Assembly: GCA_036768485.1 (NCBI GenBank)
Contig: JAVLUZ010000652.1
Coordinates: 310,001-374,000 of the forward strand
Source of the DNA: Mermis nigrescens
Taxonomy: Eukaryota > Nematoda > Enoplea > Mermithida > Mermithidae
Reading direction: 5' to 3'
DNA length: 64,000 nucleotides
A program made the position numbers and the translations under genes. Below are positions 1-12,194 of this stretch, in pieces; positions within the stretch are counted from its first letter, which is position 1, and every line of letters starts with the position of its first letter. The notes under the pieces are model-generated. The model was given only the letters and a program-made list of their open reading frames with translations, was not told where the DNA came from and searched no databases.

Positions 1-45
1 TGAGCTGTAGATAACGAATCTGACCTTAAAATTTCTTTACACTCG

Positions 46-640
46 ATGGTTGTTGCACAAAAGTGTAAAGTATTCGTGTTTTTTACTCTTTGTGTGTCCT
101 TCAGCTTATCTAACTCAATTTTGGTTTCTGTGCAGTCCAATCAGTTTTATACTGTAGAGGATTGCAAAATCTCAAAACTGAATTTTTCTCTTATAATGCA
201 ATATTTCGTTATCTGTGATCGTTTTAGTGTAAAGGGTTCGAGACGAAAAACGATATTTCTTCAAATACTCCGCTAAGTAGGCGGAACATGCTAATTATGC
301 TTAAAAGGTGCCCTGACCTTAGCGTTGCAGATCACAGCTTATTTTGTTTCTATACACCCAATATTGCGGTATTAGCACAAGTGTAAAGTTTACACCGAGA
401 AGCATTTTTGCGCCCAGAGCATCGTAGATGATGAATTCTTTTAAATGTTCTCCGTAAGGTCAGAATAACGAATCTGACTTTTAAACTTTTCTACAGCCAG
501 TGTTTGTTGAGGTATGAAGAGGTGAACTTTGAATTATAGCCTACATCTATTTTCTAATGCCGATAGATAACTCCGTATTGCATATTGTTTGATCAGATTT
601 TTCTTATTTCAGAGGTTTTTGACCCGTCTTTAATAAATAA
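46..640 (+). repeat. Flanking repeat X, copy 1 (595 bp)
   Basis: Direct copy of 4330-4923, differing at scattered bases. It contains GTGTAAAG and GGTCAGAATAACGAATCTGA motifs typical of the ladder repeat family seen at 57-62 kb. It ends exactly where the Helitron-like element begins. Its short open frame is not believed to be coding. Confidence 0.85.
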
Positions 641-1099
641 CTAGCAAATGGGGCGCTTCGCTGCCCCATCTGCTAGAGTGTTTGTAAACAAATAATATCT
701 TAACCAGTAATTAGTATTAAAAATTGAATGACTCTGCAATGGATCGGCGAGCGGTTTTTATATTTTTTATATCTAGCTGAGCTGCCCGGCGTTGCCCTGG
801 TTGAACTTAGGCCTGATAGCTGCATGGGATTGAGATGTCTCCTGTATTTTTTTTATTTTTTGGGACTTTTGATGTTTTTGGGATATTTCTAAAAAATTGT
901 TGGTAAAAACATATTGTATTTTTTAAATTTTTTAAAACTGTCTTTTGTCAACCATTTCTTTGATTAAATCCATATTTCTGACGTTATAGAATGGTTCTGA
1001 GAATTCTTTATCCTAAATCATATTTTTGATGTTCTGGGATGTTCTGGAAATTATACCATTAGATGGTTTGGGATTTTTAAAAATTTTGTTTGATCATAA

Positions 1100-1310
1100 C
1101 CATATTTTTTACGTTTTGGAATATTAAAAAAACTTTTTTGGTCCAAAACCATACTTTTGATGTTTTTGGAGGTTTAAAAATTTTTTTGGTCAAAGCCATA
1201 TTTTTGATGTTTTGGGGTGTTTAAAAAATTTTTTTGGTCAAAACCATTTTTTGATGTTTTGGGATGTTTAAAGATTTTTTTGGTGCAAACTATATTTTTG
1301 ATGTTTTGAA
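1100..1310 (+). repeat. Degenerate 55-bp tandem repeat
   Basis: About four units sharing TTTTTTGGTCAAAACCATA and TTTTTGATGTTTTGGGGTG, inside Helitron-like copy 1. The same block is at 2,930-3,170 in copy 2. Confidence 0.7.
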
Positions 1311-1319
1311 ACACTCAAT

Positions 1320-1555
1320 CTTACAGCACAGGATATGTTATAGCACTGGGTATGGTATATCACGTCCTATCTTGTAGCATGAGGTATGTTATATCACGTC
1401 CTATCCTGTAACACTGGGTATGTTACATCACGTCCTATCTTATAGCATATGGCATGTTATATCACGTCCTATTGCATAGCATTGGGTATGTTACATCACG
1501 TCCTATTGTATAGCATTGAGTATGTTGTATCACGTCCTATCTTATAGCGTCGGGT
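1320..1555 (+). repeat. 38-bp minisatellite
   Basis: Six or so units around TATCACGTCCTATCTTATAG with variable centres (GTAGCATGAGG, GTAACACTGGG). The matching array is at 3,183-3,415. Confidence 0.8.
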
Positions 1556-2503
1556 TCAACTTCGTACTAATGTTCAACTTTGCCCTCATTGTAAACAAAT
1601 GCAAAAAGTTGCATATTAAATTAGCCGCTAGAAGCAAAAACATTTGGATTTGTATTTTCGTATGTTTTGGGATGTTTAAAGATTTTCTTGGTGCGAACCA
1701 AACCAATCGAAAGCCGCATGATTGCTGCTTTCGATTGCTTCGCATTAAATTTCACGCGCGCTGGTTTACAAGGTCGAAAATTTTGACTTGGTGCAAGCAC
1801 TTTTTCAGTGATTAATCATGTTTATAAGTACCCGTACGTGATTTCCTTTCAGCCCGTCTCATACATGTTTTATGATGCCAGATCGTATATTTAAAGTAGC
1901 GAATATGGAATCAGCGGTCCCAGAAACCCCAGGGGCCAAATTTTGGAAGCAACAGTCAATCTGTGCTTCTGCGAAAAAGACAAAAACCTAAATTTTACGC
2001 TATGCATAGGGTACCTTTGGGCTCCCGTATCTCAGAAACCAATCCGTGAATTTTCTTCATATTCTACAGTAAGGTCAGTCATAAGATATCCAATAATTGT
2101 TGAAAACTTTAAAAAAATTTAACCGCTGGGATTTGAGATATTTGATAAAATACACTTGTAAATCACGTTTTTCTTACGACATCACATCAGTTTACACTGT
2201 AGTGTAAAGTGGTTCACACCAGTCGATAGCGCATAAAAAGTTGATCTAGGGTGGCTTTAAAATTTTACCCTGCGGCAATCGCATAAGCGGCTAGAGCTAC
2301 CAAAACCTTTTACATAAAGCCGTATTTTCCGGGTTTCAGGAGTCCGATCGAGCCATTTTAATCAAAAAATTGTAATTAGCGCCCGAGAATACCCATTGAG
2401 TGAAAATATAAGTATCACAAAATTATCCAGTAACAACTTTTTTGCCTCACACACACACACACACACACACACACTTACACACAACTCGAAATTAATATTA
2501 TAG

Positions 2504-4329
2504 ACTAGCAAATGGGGCGCTTCGCTGCCCCATCTGCTAGAGTGTTTGTAAACAAATAATATCTTAACCAGTAATTAGTATAAAAAATTGAATGACTCTG
2601 CAATTGATCGGCGAGCGGTTTTTATATTTTTTATATGTAGCTGAGCTGCCCGGCGTTGCCCTGGCTGAACTTAGGCCTGATAGCTGTATGGGATTGAGAT
2701 GTCTCTTGTATTTTTTTATTTTTCGGGACTTTTGATGTTTTTGGAATATTTCTAAAAAAATTGTTGGTAAAAACATATTGTATTTTTTTAATTTTTTAAA
2801 ACTGTCTTCTGTCAACCATTTCTTTGACTAAATCCATATTTCTGACGTTATAGAATGGTTCTGAGAATTCTTTATCCCAAATCATATTTTTGATGTTCTG
2901 GGATGTTCTGGAAATTATACCATTAGATGGTTTGGGATGTTTAAAAATTTTGTTTGATCATAACCATATTTACAACGTTTTGGAATATTGAAAAACTTTT
3001 TGGTCCAAAACCATACTTTTGATGTTTTTGGAGGTTTGAAAATTTTTTTTGGCCAAAACCATATTTTTGATGTTTTGGAGTGTTTAAAAATTTTTTTTGG
3101 TCAAAACCATTTTTTGATGTTTTAGGGTGTTTAGAGATTTTTTGGTGCAAGCCATGTTTTTGATGTTTTGGGACACCAATCTTACAGCACAGGATATGTT
3201 ATAGCACTGGGTGTGGTATATCACGTCCTATCTTGTAGCATGGGGTATCTTATATCACGTCCTATCCTGTAACACTGGTTATGTTATATCACGTCCTATC
3301 TTATAGCGTGGGCATGTTATATCACGTCCTATTGTATAGCATGGGGTATGTTGCATCACGTCCTATTGTATAGCATTGAGTATGTTGTATCACGTCCTAT
3401 CTTATAGCGTCGGGTTCAACTTTGTATGTACAATGTTCAACTTTGCCCTCATTGTAAACAAATGCAAAAAGTTGCATATTAAATTAGCCGCTAGAAGCAA
3501 AAACATTTGGATTTGTATTTCCGAAAGCCGCATGTTTGCTGCTTTCTTTCGAAAGCCGCATGTTTGCTGTTTTCGATTGCTTCGCATTAAATTTCACGCG
3601 CGCTGGTTTACAAGGTCAAAAATTTTGACTTGGTGCAAGCTCTTTTTCATTGATTAATCATGTTTATAAGTACCCGTACGTGATTCCCTTTCAGCCCGTC
3701 TCATACATGCTTTATGATGCCAGATCGTATATTTAAAGTAGCGAATATGGAATCAGCGGTCCCAGAAATCCCAGGGGCCAAATTTTGAAAGCAACAGTCA
3801 ATCTGTGCTTCTGCAAAAAGACAAAAACCTAAATTTTACGCTACGCATAGGGTACCTTTGGGCTCCCGTATCTCAGAAACCAATCCGTGAATTTTCTTCA
3901 AATTCTACAGTAAGGTCAGTCATAAGATATCCAAGAATTGGTGAAAACTTTAAAAAAATTTATCCGCTGCGATTTGAGATATTTGATAAAATACACTTTT
4001 AAATCACGTTTTTCTTTCGACCTCACATCAGTTTACACTGTAGTGTAGAGTGGTTTACACCAGTCGATAGCGCATAAAAAGTTGATCTAGGGTGGCTTTA
4101 AAATTTTATCCTGCGGCAATTGCATAAGCGGCTAGAGCTACCAAAACCTTGTACATACATCCGTAGTTTCCGGGTTTCAGGAGTCCGATCGAGCCATTTT
4201 GATCAAAAAATTGTAATTAGCGCCCGAGAATACCCATTGAGTGAAAATGTAAGTATCACAAAATTGTCCAGTAAAAACTTTTTTGCCTCACAGACACACA
4301 CACACACAACTCAGAAATTAATATTATAG
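2504..4329 (-). mobile_element. Helitron-like element, tandem copy 2
   Basis: Second head-to-tail copy, about 1.83 kb, with the same hairpin at its minus-strand 3' end (2505-2540) and the same TCTATAATATT start at 4329. Its 3' CTAG abuts directly the TCTATAATATT start of copy 1. Differences from copy 1 are small indels, for example in the minisatellite at 3,183-3,415 and the CA run at 4,290. Confidence 0.55.
3183..3415 (+). repeat. 38-bp minisatellite (second copy)
   Basis: Same TATCACGTCCTAT units as at 1,320-1,555, with unit-specific differences, so the arrays have diverged since duplication. Confidence 0.8.
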
Positions 4330-4923
4330 ATGGTTGTTGCACAAAAGTGTAAAGTATACGTGTTTTTTACTATTTGCGTGTCCTTCAGCTTATCTAACTC
4401 AATTTTGGTTTCTGTGCAGTCCAATCAGTTTTATACTGTAGTGGGTTGCAAAATCTCAAAACTGAATTTTTCTCTTATAATGCAATATTTCGTTATCTGT
4501 GATCGTTTTAGTGTAAAGGGTTTGAGACGAAAAACGATATTTCTTCAAATACTCCGCTAAGTAGGCGGAACATGCTAATTATGCTTAAAAGGTGCCCTGA
4601 CCTTAGCGTTACAGATCACAGCTTATTTTGTTTCTATACACCCAATATTGCGGTATTAGCACAAGTGTAAAGTTTACACCGAGAAGCATTTTTGCGCCCA
4701 GAGCATTGTAGATGATGAATTTTTTTAAATGTTCTTTGTAAGGTCAGAATAACGAATCTGACCTTTAAACTTTTCTACAGTCAGTGTTTGTTGAGGTATG
4801 AAGAGGTGAAATTTGAATTATACCTACATCTATTTTCTAATGCCGATAGATAACTCCGTTTTGCATATTGTTTGATCAGATTTTTCTTATTTCAGAGGTT
4901 TTTGACTCGTCTTTAATAAATAA
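4330..4923 (+). repeat. Flanking repeat X, copy 2 (594 bp)
   Basis: Direct copy of 46-640. Begins at the Helitron-like element's end and continues into unrelated sequence (ATTATTTTTATCGC), which marks the repeat boundary. Confidence 0.85.
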
Positions 4924-5009
4924 TTATTTTTATCGCACTATTCTTAAACTTCAGTAGAATGATGAATATTCTTCAAAATAGTATAATAAAGCTGAAATCT
5001 GCCGATATG

Positions 5010-5096
5010 TCGACTTGTTGGCGCAGTGGTTGACAACTCCGTTCTCGGATGCGGACTTAAAAAAAGAATAATGGGTTCGAATCTTCTGAATGCTAA
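5010..5096 (+). other. tRNA-like / SINE-like fragment
   Basis: An A-box-like TGGCGCAGTGG and a B-box-like GGTTCGAATCT lie about 55 bases apart, as in tRNA-derived promoters. A clean cloverleaf is not evident and an A-run interrupts the anticodon region, so I read it as a SINE or tRNA relic. Confidence 0.35.
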
Positions 5097-5179
5097 GTTT
5101 TTTATTTGTTTAAATTCTTCTGGCAAAACCATGCACTTCATTTGACTTATTCATCTATTTAGATTTTGCATTTTTTTGT

Positions 5180-7115
5180 TTTTTGAATTTCGCCACAGTT
5201 TCCGAATGGGTGTGTGAAAAGTGCAAAAATCTGGGGGGGGGGGTGAAAAGACACATTTTGGCCGAATTTTCGACTTGTTTATGTCTGCCAACAACTCCGG
5301 TTATGAGTTTTAGGAAACTTTTTCTGACTGATATGTACTACGATCAAGGGCTATCTTGTGCTTAAGAACAAACTTTTCTACAATCAATATGCAGTTAGTA
5401 CCAGGGTTTTAAACTTTATACTCTAGTGGATGAGTAAAAAACAGAGTTTGTCCAAGATTTCTCTGCCAACATTTTCAGTTATAAATTGGGATGAATTGAA
5501 TAAAATAGAAATAAAGCAACTTCTAATGGCTACACGTCGAAGCAAGCCGCGTTCAAAGAAACGTAATATTGAGTTGTTTATGGGGTGTAATGTTCGAAAT
5601 CTAAGGTGTAAAGTGGGCGAAAAAACAGGTTTTTTCGTATTTTGATTGGTAAATCATATCAAATATTTTGCAAAACATACGTTTGGCACATATAAACGTA
5701 CTACAATCAAAGGGCAACAAATTGGCCCGAACCGAATTTATTTAAATTTAATGAGGTGTTAGGTTCAGATTTTTAAAGTTTAAAATGTGGTGAAAAGTGG
5801 AAAATACGTGTTTGTACATTTTTTGTTCGCCACTTCCTCTGTTCAGAAGTCGAGCGAGGTCGAATAGGATAAAAATAAAGTACTTTCTAAGGGGTAAGCG
5901 TCACTGCGAATTGCGTTTGTTTACATCAGTATTTAGCTTTTTCGGGAGGTGTAAAGTCAAAAAATGAGGGAGTTAAACGTGTTTCTGTCTTGTTTTTTTT
6001 CTGTCAAGTTCTGGGTTATGAGTCTGGACATAATCTCAAGTCTAAAAATGAACTAGAAACCAAATGTGATACGCCAGTCTGTTTGCACACAACAGTGGTG
6101 TAAAGTAGTTAACACGTGATATTTATTTGTCCTCGGTCCATTGTGGAGAATTAATCTTTTCATAAATGTCGATCGTAATATCGCAGTAATATCAGAATTA
6201 CGAATTTGACTGAATTTTCTTTACACTCTGTGGTTGTGTTAAGTTTACACTGCATCTTAACTTTAGTTCTAGAGCTTTGCGGAAGCTTAATTTTTTTCAA
6301 AATGTTCTACGTAAAATCAGAATTTGGAATCTGACTGTTAGTCTTCTATACACCTAGTAGTTGTGTAAAGTTTGCACTATTCATTTGTTGTCAATATGTA
6401 GTTTATACTACACATTTATTTTACTTCCAAATCTGACCGTTAGTGTTCCTTACACTTGATATTTGCGTAAAGTTTATGCCTAAAAACTTTGATCTGTTTA
6501 AATAATGTAAGGTTGTCTTGTTTAAAAGGGACAATGCTGATGTCAAGAACAATATTGTTTTCCGCGTTCTTGGACTGCTGTCATTATTGTGGTATGTTAC
6601 TGTATGTGTTTACTGACTGATGTACTGAAATCATGCTAATCAAAAGTAGGGTACTAGCAAAAAAAATGCTCCGATGGAACAAAAAAGATGAATATACTTG
6701 GAATTGTGGATTATTAAGGATGTAAAAGGAGGGGCTAGGAAAAATCTACTTAAAGTCGCAAAATCTGCTAAAAATCACACTTTCTCCAAGCAACGCAAAA
6801 AATCGAAGTATATTCTGCGGCCAACAGATTAAAAATAAATCTTTAAGCATAAAAATGATTGAAAAAGCTGCACGTTAGCCATGCAGTAGCTATGGGGAAT
6901 GATATTGAGTAAACTAACAGTCTTTCTAAGCCTTCATGATACATCCAAGACAACTGAAGAAATTATTGGTTTAAAACAGTAGGAAACGCGTGAGTTGACT
7001 TAAAACAGACTAAATGTAAGTACAGTAGCATTCCCGTAACGATTGTGTGCACTAATTAATCGGCCCCTGCTTTGCTTGCGATAATGTTCATAAAAAATAA
7101 AACAACTTTAAATAG
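5180..7115 (+). repeat. GTGTAAAG ladder repeat, copy 1 left part
   Basis: Colinear with 59,280-62,530 (without the inserts there). Shared landmarks are the block near 5,430-5,660, TTCTTGGACTGC at 6,570 and the block GCTCCGATGGAACAAAAAAG at 6,667. It is dense in GTGTAAAGTTTACAC-like motifs. Short open frames here are not believed to be genes. Confidence 0.7.
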
Positions 7116-8566
7116 AGGCGTAGCCAGGATTTTGGTTCGGGGGGCATAAACAAAAATTTTTCAAGACTACTTTTGCATTGAATGCCAGTAACGTTACATA
7201 TAGTAAAACTGAGTTTTTCGACCTTTAGTAGTGTAGTCTAGCTAATTTATGGGTTTCTGACGATCAAAAATAAAGCGGCGCGAAGTATTGAAATTTTGTG
7301 GAATTTCTACCATTTACATGTAGAATTTGCGGCGTTTCTATTGACAAACAGTTCGAAAATCATAAGTGGCGCAAAGTGCCAAGAAATTTAGTCATTTTTT
7401 ACACTTCCTTGACATTTTGTAGCTCTGTGAATACTACTAGTCGACTGACAGAGCGGAAAATTATCAAATTCGTACAAAACGATTTTGACAGTTCAAGCTT
7501 TTAAGAAGAATACTGCGAATTACTAACTTTGTCTGAAGATATTTTGAGTGATTCAGGCTTCTAAGCTCAATGCTGGAGCTTTACAAAAAGAAACAACAGT
7601 AAATGGCGGCGCTAGGCGCCGGAAAATTTTGACGTTTTTGCAATTTAAACTAAATTTATAGCGCTTAAATCATACAAAACAGACTAATTAATGCCGGCGC
7701 GAAACGCCGGAAATTTTTAGAAATTCTTTACCCTCTTACCTGGCATGTTATCCCTAAAATCTCGTTGCACATGTGCAGCAAGATTTTACGGCTGCTGGAA
7801 GATCTGAATTGGCGCGCTCAAGCGTTCCCAGCGGGGTCCGGGGCAGAGTCCCGGAAAATTTTGTAAAAAAGCATTTTAATGTTAAATAGTAACGTTTAAA
7901 TTTTCATAAAATCGGCCAAATCTCGGTTCTGAATCAAGCCCAAAAATACTTAAAATTGACGAACTCCTGAATTGCACAAGACTTCTGAGCTGAAATGCGT
8001 TTTTCGACCTCTCGCTAAGTATATAGCGCAGCAACAGGTCGCTGCCAATAAGATATAGAAAAATGTATCAATTGAAAATTTTGTTCTTACCGTTTTCAGG
8101 CCCATTAGTGGCCTTCTATATTAACGAGATGCAGTTCAGAAAACCGCAAATGCACAAAAACATAATAAAATTTGGCCATTCCTTTCATTTAAAATAGGAT
8201 TACGTGTCCTTGTAAAGAAGGATAAACAAAACAAAGAATAGACAAACTGGTACACAATCATTTTAGCAATTTTATTATTATGCTCAACAAGCATGCGCAC
8301 TTTCATTCAACGAACAAATATTACATTAAATTACTAAAGTGATGTGAAGTGCTAAACTATTTCAGCTGATTCAAGCTTTTTAATTCATTGTATCTATATA
8401 GCAATAAATAATAATGACTCGGCGCGAAGCGCCGGAAAATTTTGACGTTTTTGCCTTTTTTAACTCAGTTTTCTGGACACACATTATTGCAACAGAAAAA
8501 TCAACAATATTTCTGAAAAAATTTCGGGAGGGGCATGTGCCCCCAATGCCCCCCTGGCTACGCCTA
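7116..8566. mobile_element. 1.45-kb inverted-end element inside ladder copy 1
   Basis: Ends GGCGTAGCCAGGATTTTGG and CCCCCTGGCTACGCC are inverted repeats. ACTTTAAATAGA flanks it on both sides as a 12-bp direct duplication. The uninterrupted target is readable in the other ladder copy near 62,510 (ATCTTTAAATACAATTAC). Inside are three GC-rich hairpins of the GGCGCGAAGCGCC type. No transposase is seen, so it is non-autonomous. Confidence 0.75.
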
Positions 8567-8910
8567 TGACTTTAAATAGAATACCACTTAGTTTTCTATC
8601 AATCAAGATCAAGATACGAAGCTAGTCAGCGTTGCTACTTCGCCAGCAATTTAAAAGAAGTAAACATTATAGATTTCGTTTATACACTCTTATCTGAAAC
8701 TTTGAACATTATTTAAAAAAGACACTTTATTCGAAGCCGCAGAATATACTTCGATTTTTTGCGTTGCTTCGAGAAAGTGTGATTTTTAGCAGATTTTGCG
8801 ACTTTAGGTAGATTTTTCCTAGTCCCCTCCTTTTACATCCTTAATAATCCACAATTCCAAGTATATTCATCTTTTTTGTTCCATCGGAGCATTTTTCTTT
8901 GCTAGTTAAA
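8567..8910 (+). repeat. GTGTAAAG ladder repeat, copy 1 right part
   Basis: Continues ladder copy 1 after the insertion. 8,733-8,905 is an inverted copy of 6,655-6,830 (GGCCGCAGAATATACTTCG arm), so the two arms could fold together around about 1.9 kb. Confidence 0.7.
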
Positions 8911-9115
8911 TATATCCGAAGAAGGCATTACGGCTGCTTTTCCATGGTACCTTCCGGTGAGCGATTAGTTCCACTCTATACGGCGTGATAGTGCTCAATT
9001 GCCACGCGGTTATGAATTTATCGCGTACGTTCCTTCACTTTTCCGACCCTAACTTTTTATTTATATTTTTTAAATCTAACTTGTTTTAATTTATTTTTAT
9101 TTACCAACAACATAA

Positions 9116-9600
9116 TGTGGCGGATCTAGGATTTTCGACAAGACGGGGCGGAACCCCGAATTTCCCAATAATGTCAAGAACTGTCCGAAAAATACGTCCA
9201 TTATTCTTAAAGTAGCGGTTTTTTGTCGTCTTCTGAAAAGCAAAATCATTTCTGATGCGAAAAACATTAGAAACTTTTCGAAATTTGCGTAGGTTTTTAA
9301 AAAACTCCGCAAAGTAGTGCAAAAATCGACACAAAGCGCCAAAATGATACTCGAGAAATCATCAGAACATAATCGATATTCTGCGCAAAATTGCTCTTCT
9401 GACGTTAAAATAAGATTACGAGCACCGAGAAAGTGATAAATGTCATTAATGAGTACTATACCGACGCGAAGCGCCGAAAAAATTCGAAAAATCATGATAA
9501 AAATGGCCCAATTCATAAGAAATACTCATTTATCCTTCATTGCGCCAAAACCCAATTTTGCTCACGATGGTGGACGGGGTGCCTCCTAAATCCGCTCTTG
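9116..9600. mobile_element. GGCGGATTTAGG-end element
   Basis: Starts GTGGCGGATCTAGGATTTT and ends CCTAAATCCGCTCTTGAC, imperfect inverted ends shared with elements at 21,629, 32,580 and 55,195. Holds one GACGCGAAGCGCC hairpin. Overlapping open frames are not thought to be genes. Confidence 0.5.
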
Positions 9601-9624
9601 ACATCGCGATTTTGCTTTCAAGCA

Positions 9625-9876
9625 TCGAAATCATCAGCAGCGTCCGAGTTGTTCCCAACGTCGTCCAAATTCCCCAAATCCGTAGTCCCTTCTTCGGCAT
9701 CGTTCCTAAAAGTACCCAATACCGAAATTCTATCGTCGTCTTCTTACCGGAAAATGCCCAACGGCAAAGATGCATCAATATTCGTTACCGGGGTTGAGTT
9801 AGAATCGGCAAAGTCGATCGACTTAAACACGTTAAAACTGGTGCGCCATATTAGGACGCTGACGGGTCGATTCGAT
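9625..9876 (+). CDS. Possible last coding exon of an unidentified gene
   Basis: After a possible acceptor (TTTTGCTTTCAAG) an open frame runs 84 residues to TAA. The predicted tail is serine-rich (SSKFPKSVVPSSASFLKV) and then ends GVELESAKSIDLNTLKLVRH and IRTLTGRFD. It is GC-richer than its surroundings and AATAAA overlaps the stop codon, as in a short 3' end. The open frame also extends upstream into a repeat element (9116-9600), so that part is not counted. I do not recognise the product. It may be a gene 3' end, a fragment, or chance. Confidence 0.33.
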
Positions 9877-10708
9877 TAATAAAATTGTCTACATAATTTT
9901 GCGGCCCTCCAATCAACGTATAAAACAGTTAGCCCCTTTAAAGCGATTTATTTCGTGTGATAAGCTTACTAGATGTACATGTCTGTATGTGCAGTTGATA
10001 TTTGTCTTACTAACTCTTTAAAAACGTAATAGGTATCGTCATTTAGTGGCCTCATTGTCATTGGGAATCCTTGTCACCATCGCTTTTTCGTCCGCACAAT
10101 GAATACAAAAACATGGGCAACATTCTACTTACGCACTTGACCTATTTATCTTCCTACGTACGCAACGATAAGAATAAAATTTTTATTGCCAATTTTGCAG
10201 ATTAACTGCGCTCTTTTTTTAAACTATTTTTCTTGGATCAATTGCTATCAGCTTAAGGGTGCTGAAAGACTTTGGCACATTTTACTAATCTCATGTGATT
10301 TTAATCTCTATTTCTACATTTGTGCATAGGTATTACATAATCTAACCGGAACCATGAGCTTCATGCTGGTTTATATTTTTGGTGAGCTGCAAATTCATTT
10401 TTAACGACTTTTTTATACCTAAGATAATGCTAGAATATTTTCTACCTCACATTCAATCCATTTATTTATGATGATCACGATATTGAAGTTGATAGTAGTG
10501 TTATTTTGATATACCAAAAAATAAATTTCTGGAATGATTTCGTGTGGGCACTTGTTGGACTACCAATATCATATTTTAATTCTGAGAATTTTGGTATATC
10601 ATATTCTTATCATATTAAAACTCCGGAAAATGTGAAAATATTTTTGATATAATTTTGGCATAATTTTGGTACAAAGTGGTAGCATTTGACTGATTATGAA
10701 GGAATAGT

Positions 10709-11215
10709 TTTGAAAAATGAGCTTGCTAAGCGAGAGTTGTAAACTAAGAGGAGCTTAAAGTTTAAACCTACCATTAAATTATAAAGATAATAATAAAAGA
10801 TGTAAAGCTTTAAAGAAAAAGAAAAATGTGGTAAATTAAAACAAATTTAAAGGATATGATGAAACATTATTATTGAGAATAGGACGATCGACGTGCTATG
10901 TATAATGACTCCTTGATTAAAAGATCAAAAGAGTTGGATGCTCGACTCGATAACCTTGAAGCAATCTGATGTAATTGGATGATTGCTATTTGAGATATGT
11001 TTGTGAATAGCAGATAAACTATCACCCTGAATTGGCTTCTCCTGTAGCAAATGAGATGCCAGTATGCTCTGCCATTCTACTCCCAAAATGTCGGCGAGTT
11101 TCACCGATGTAACTAGCCATACAGCTAGAACACGTATACTTATATACTAAATTTGAGAGTAGCTTAGCAGGTACAGCATCCTTGTTCTTGAAAAACCGGC
11201 TGATACACATAACAG
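10709..11215 (-). pseudogene. Penelope-like element tail with GIY-YIG endonuclease remnant
   Basis: On the minus strand 11,210-11,022 reads NLVYKYTCSSCMASYIGETR, the GIY-YIG endonuclease core with the paired cysteines typical of Penelope-like retroelements. After a stop/frameshift, SAIHKHISNSNHPITSDCFK and PILNNNVSSYPLNLF continue the usual C-terminal end. The reverse transcriptase is absent, so this is a 5'-truncated, broken copy. A second copy of the 3' end is at 42,053. Confidence 0.75.
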
Positions 11216-11810
11216 GTTTGTAAACAAACCTTTACTCTAATCTGAGGGTAAAATGCAGATATAACCTTTAGAATTCTGCTGCGTACATTGTAGCCATGCA
11301 GTAGTACATTGTAGCCATACATAGCACTTTTTTCCGTCTTTCGCTCTATGCCTTACCTGCAAATTTCGGAAGCATGATGCAGTAGGTATTTTCCAGGTCA
11401 TATCTTCATAATACATACTTGAGTATGCATACGTATCGGTAATTACTTAATTATGTATGTACCTGATACCCAACCAAGCCACTCTCGCCTATCGTACATA
11501 TATGTATACTGTAGAGTCCGTTAGGGTTGTGTACACCTGCGTTAATCGTATGTACATATATACAATTAGCGCAGTGTAGTGATTGAGTGACATCCTGTCG
11601 AAATTGATAAATGCATAACTTTTGGCAAGCTCAGCTCATTAAGGGTGGCCTAGATCTGGGAGATTTCGAAATCTCAGTTAGGTCGGTAAGTAAATGTACA
11701 CACAACACATGACATTGACCCATCAAATTATATTTGTTTTCTCGATTCTTGTTTGCCACCTGTATTGTTTACCGTTGTGATTCGCTAATAGTGATCATAG
11801 GTGCACAGCA

Positions 11811-12066
11811 TACGTGGGCAGCAAGAACATTCTGGGTGAAAGCAAGATTTTTCAAAGGTGAAAAATAACCTTAAAAATAGTGGTACGGCGAAAATATACC
11901 ATTTTTCAACGTTTCTCATCGAGCACTATCCATTGGCATCAAGAAATTGCGTAAAAAACAAAAAATTTCAAAAATTGAATTCTGGGGGCGTATTTTGATT
12001 TCTGGGAGGTATTTTGGTTTTCAGGAGGCATACCCCTAAACCCCCCACGCTCAGGTGTGGTGCACA
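11811..12066 (-). mobile_element. MITE family A (GGGCGTGG ends), copy 1
   Basis: Inverted relative to copies at 26,801, 47,261 and 52,901. Shares AATGGATAGTGCTCGATGAG (reverse strand) and a purine/pyrimidine-rich end. Confidence 0.7.
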
Positions 12067-12194
12067 GCATGGGCGATTTGGGGCAGGGGTCAACGAATTC
12101 AGCTTTTTGGGCCAAAATGACCTCAATAACTTGCATAAGCGCTTAAATAGCCTTAAAACCACGATATTACACTGTTTCTGGTCGATTTGAAACA

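Larger units (their letters stand above)
641..2503 (-). mobile_element. Helitron-like element, tandem copy 1
   Basis: About 1.86 kb, nearly identical to 2504-4329. Read on the minus strand it begins TCTATAATATTAATTTC and ends with a GC-rich hairpin (stem ATGGGGC/GCCCCAT) then TTGCTAG, followed by T. Helitrons begin TC, end with a hairpin and CTRR, and insert between A and T, so the ends fit. Inside are a degenerate repeat of about 55 bp (1,100-1,310) and a minisatellite of about 38 bp (1,320-1,555), plus a CA run at 2,452. No Rep/helicase gene is visible, so it is non-autonomous if correctly called. Confidence 0.55.

Noticed and set aside
5010..5096. A functional tRNA gene
   Set aside because: A- and B-box-like motifs are present but no consistent acceptor and anticodon stems; more likely a SINE relic.
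9433..9600. Upstream part of the 148-codon frame at 9.4-9.9 kb
   Set aside because: It lies within the GGCGGATTTAGG-end repeat element, so it is unlikely to be conserved coding sequence.
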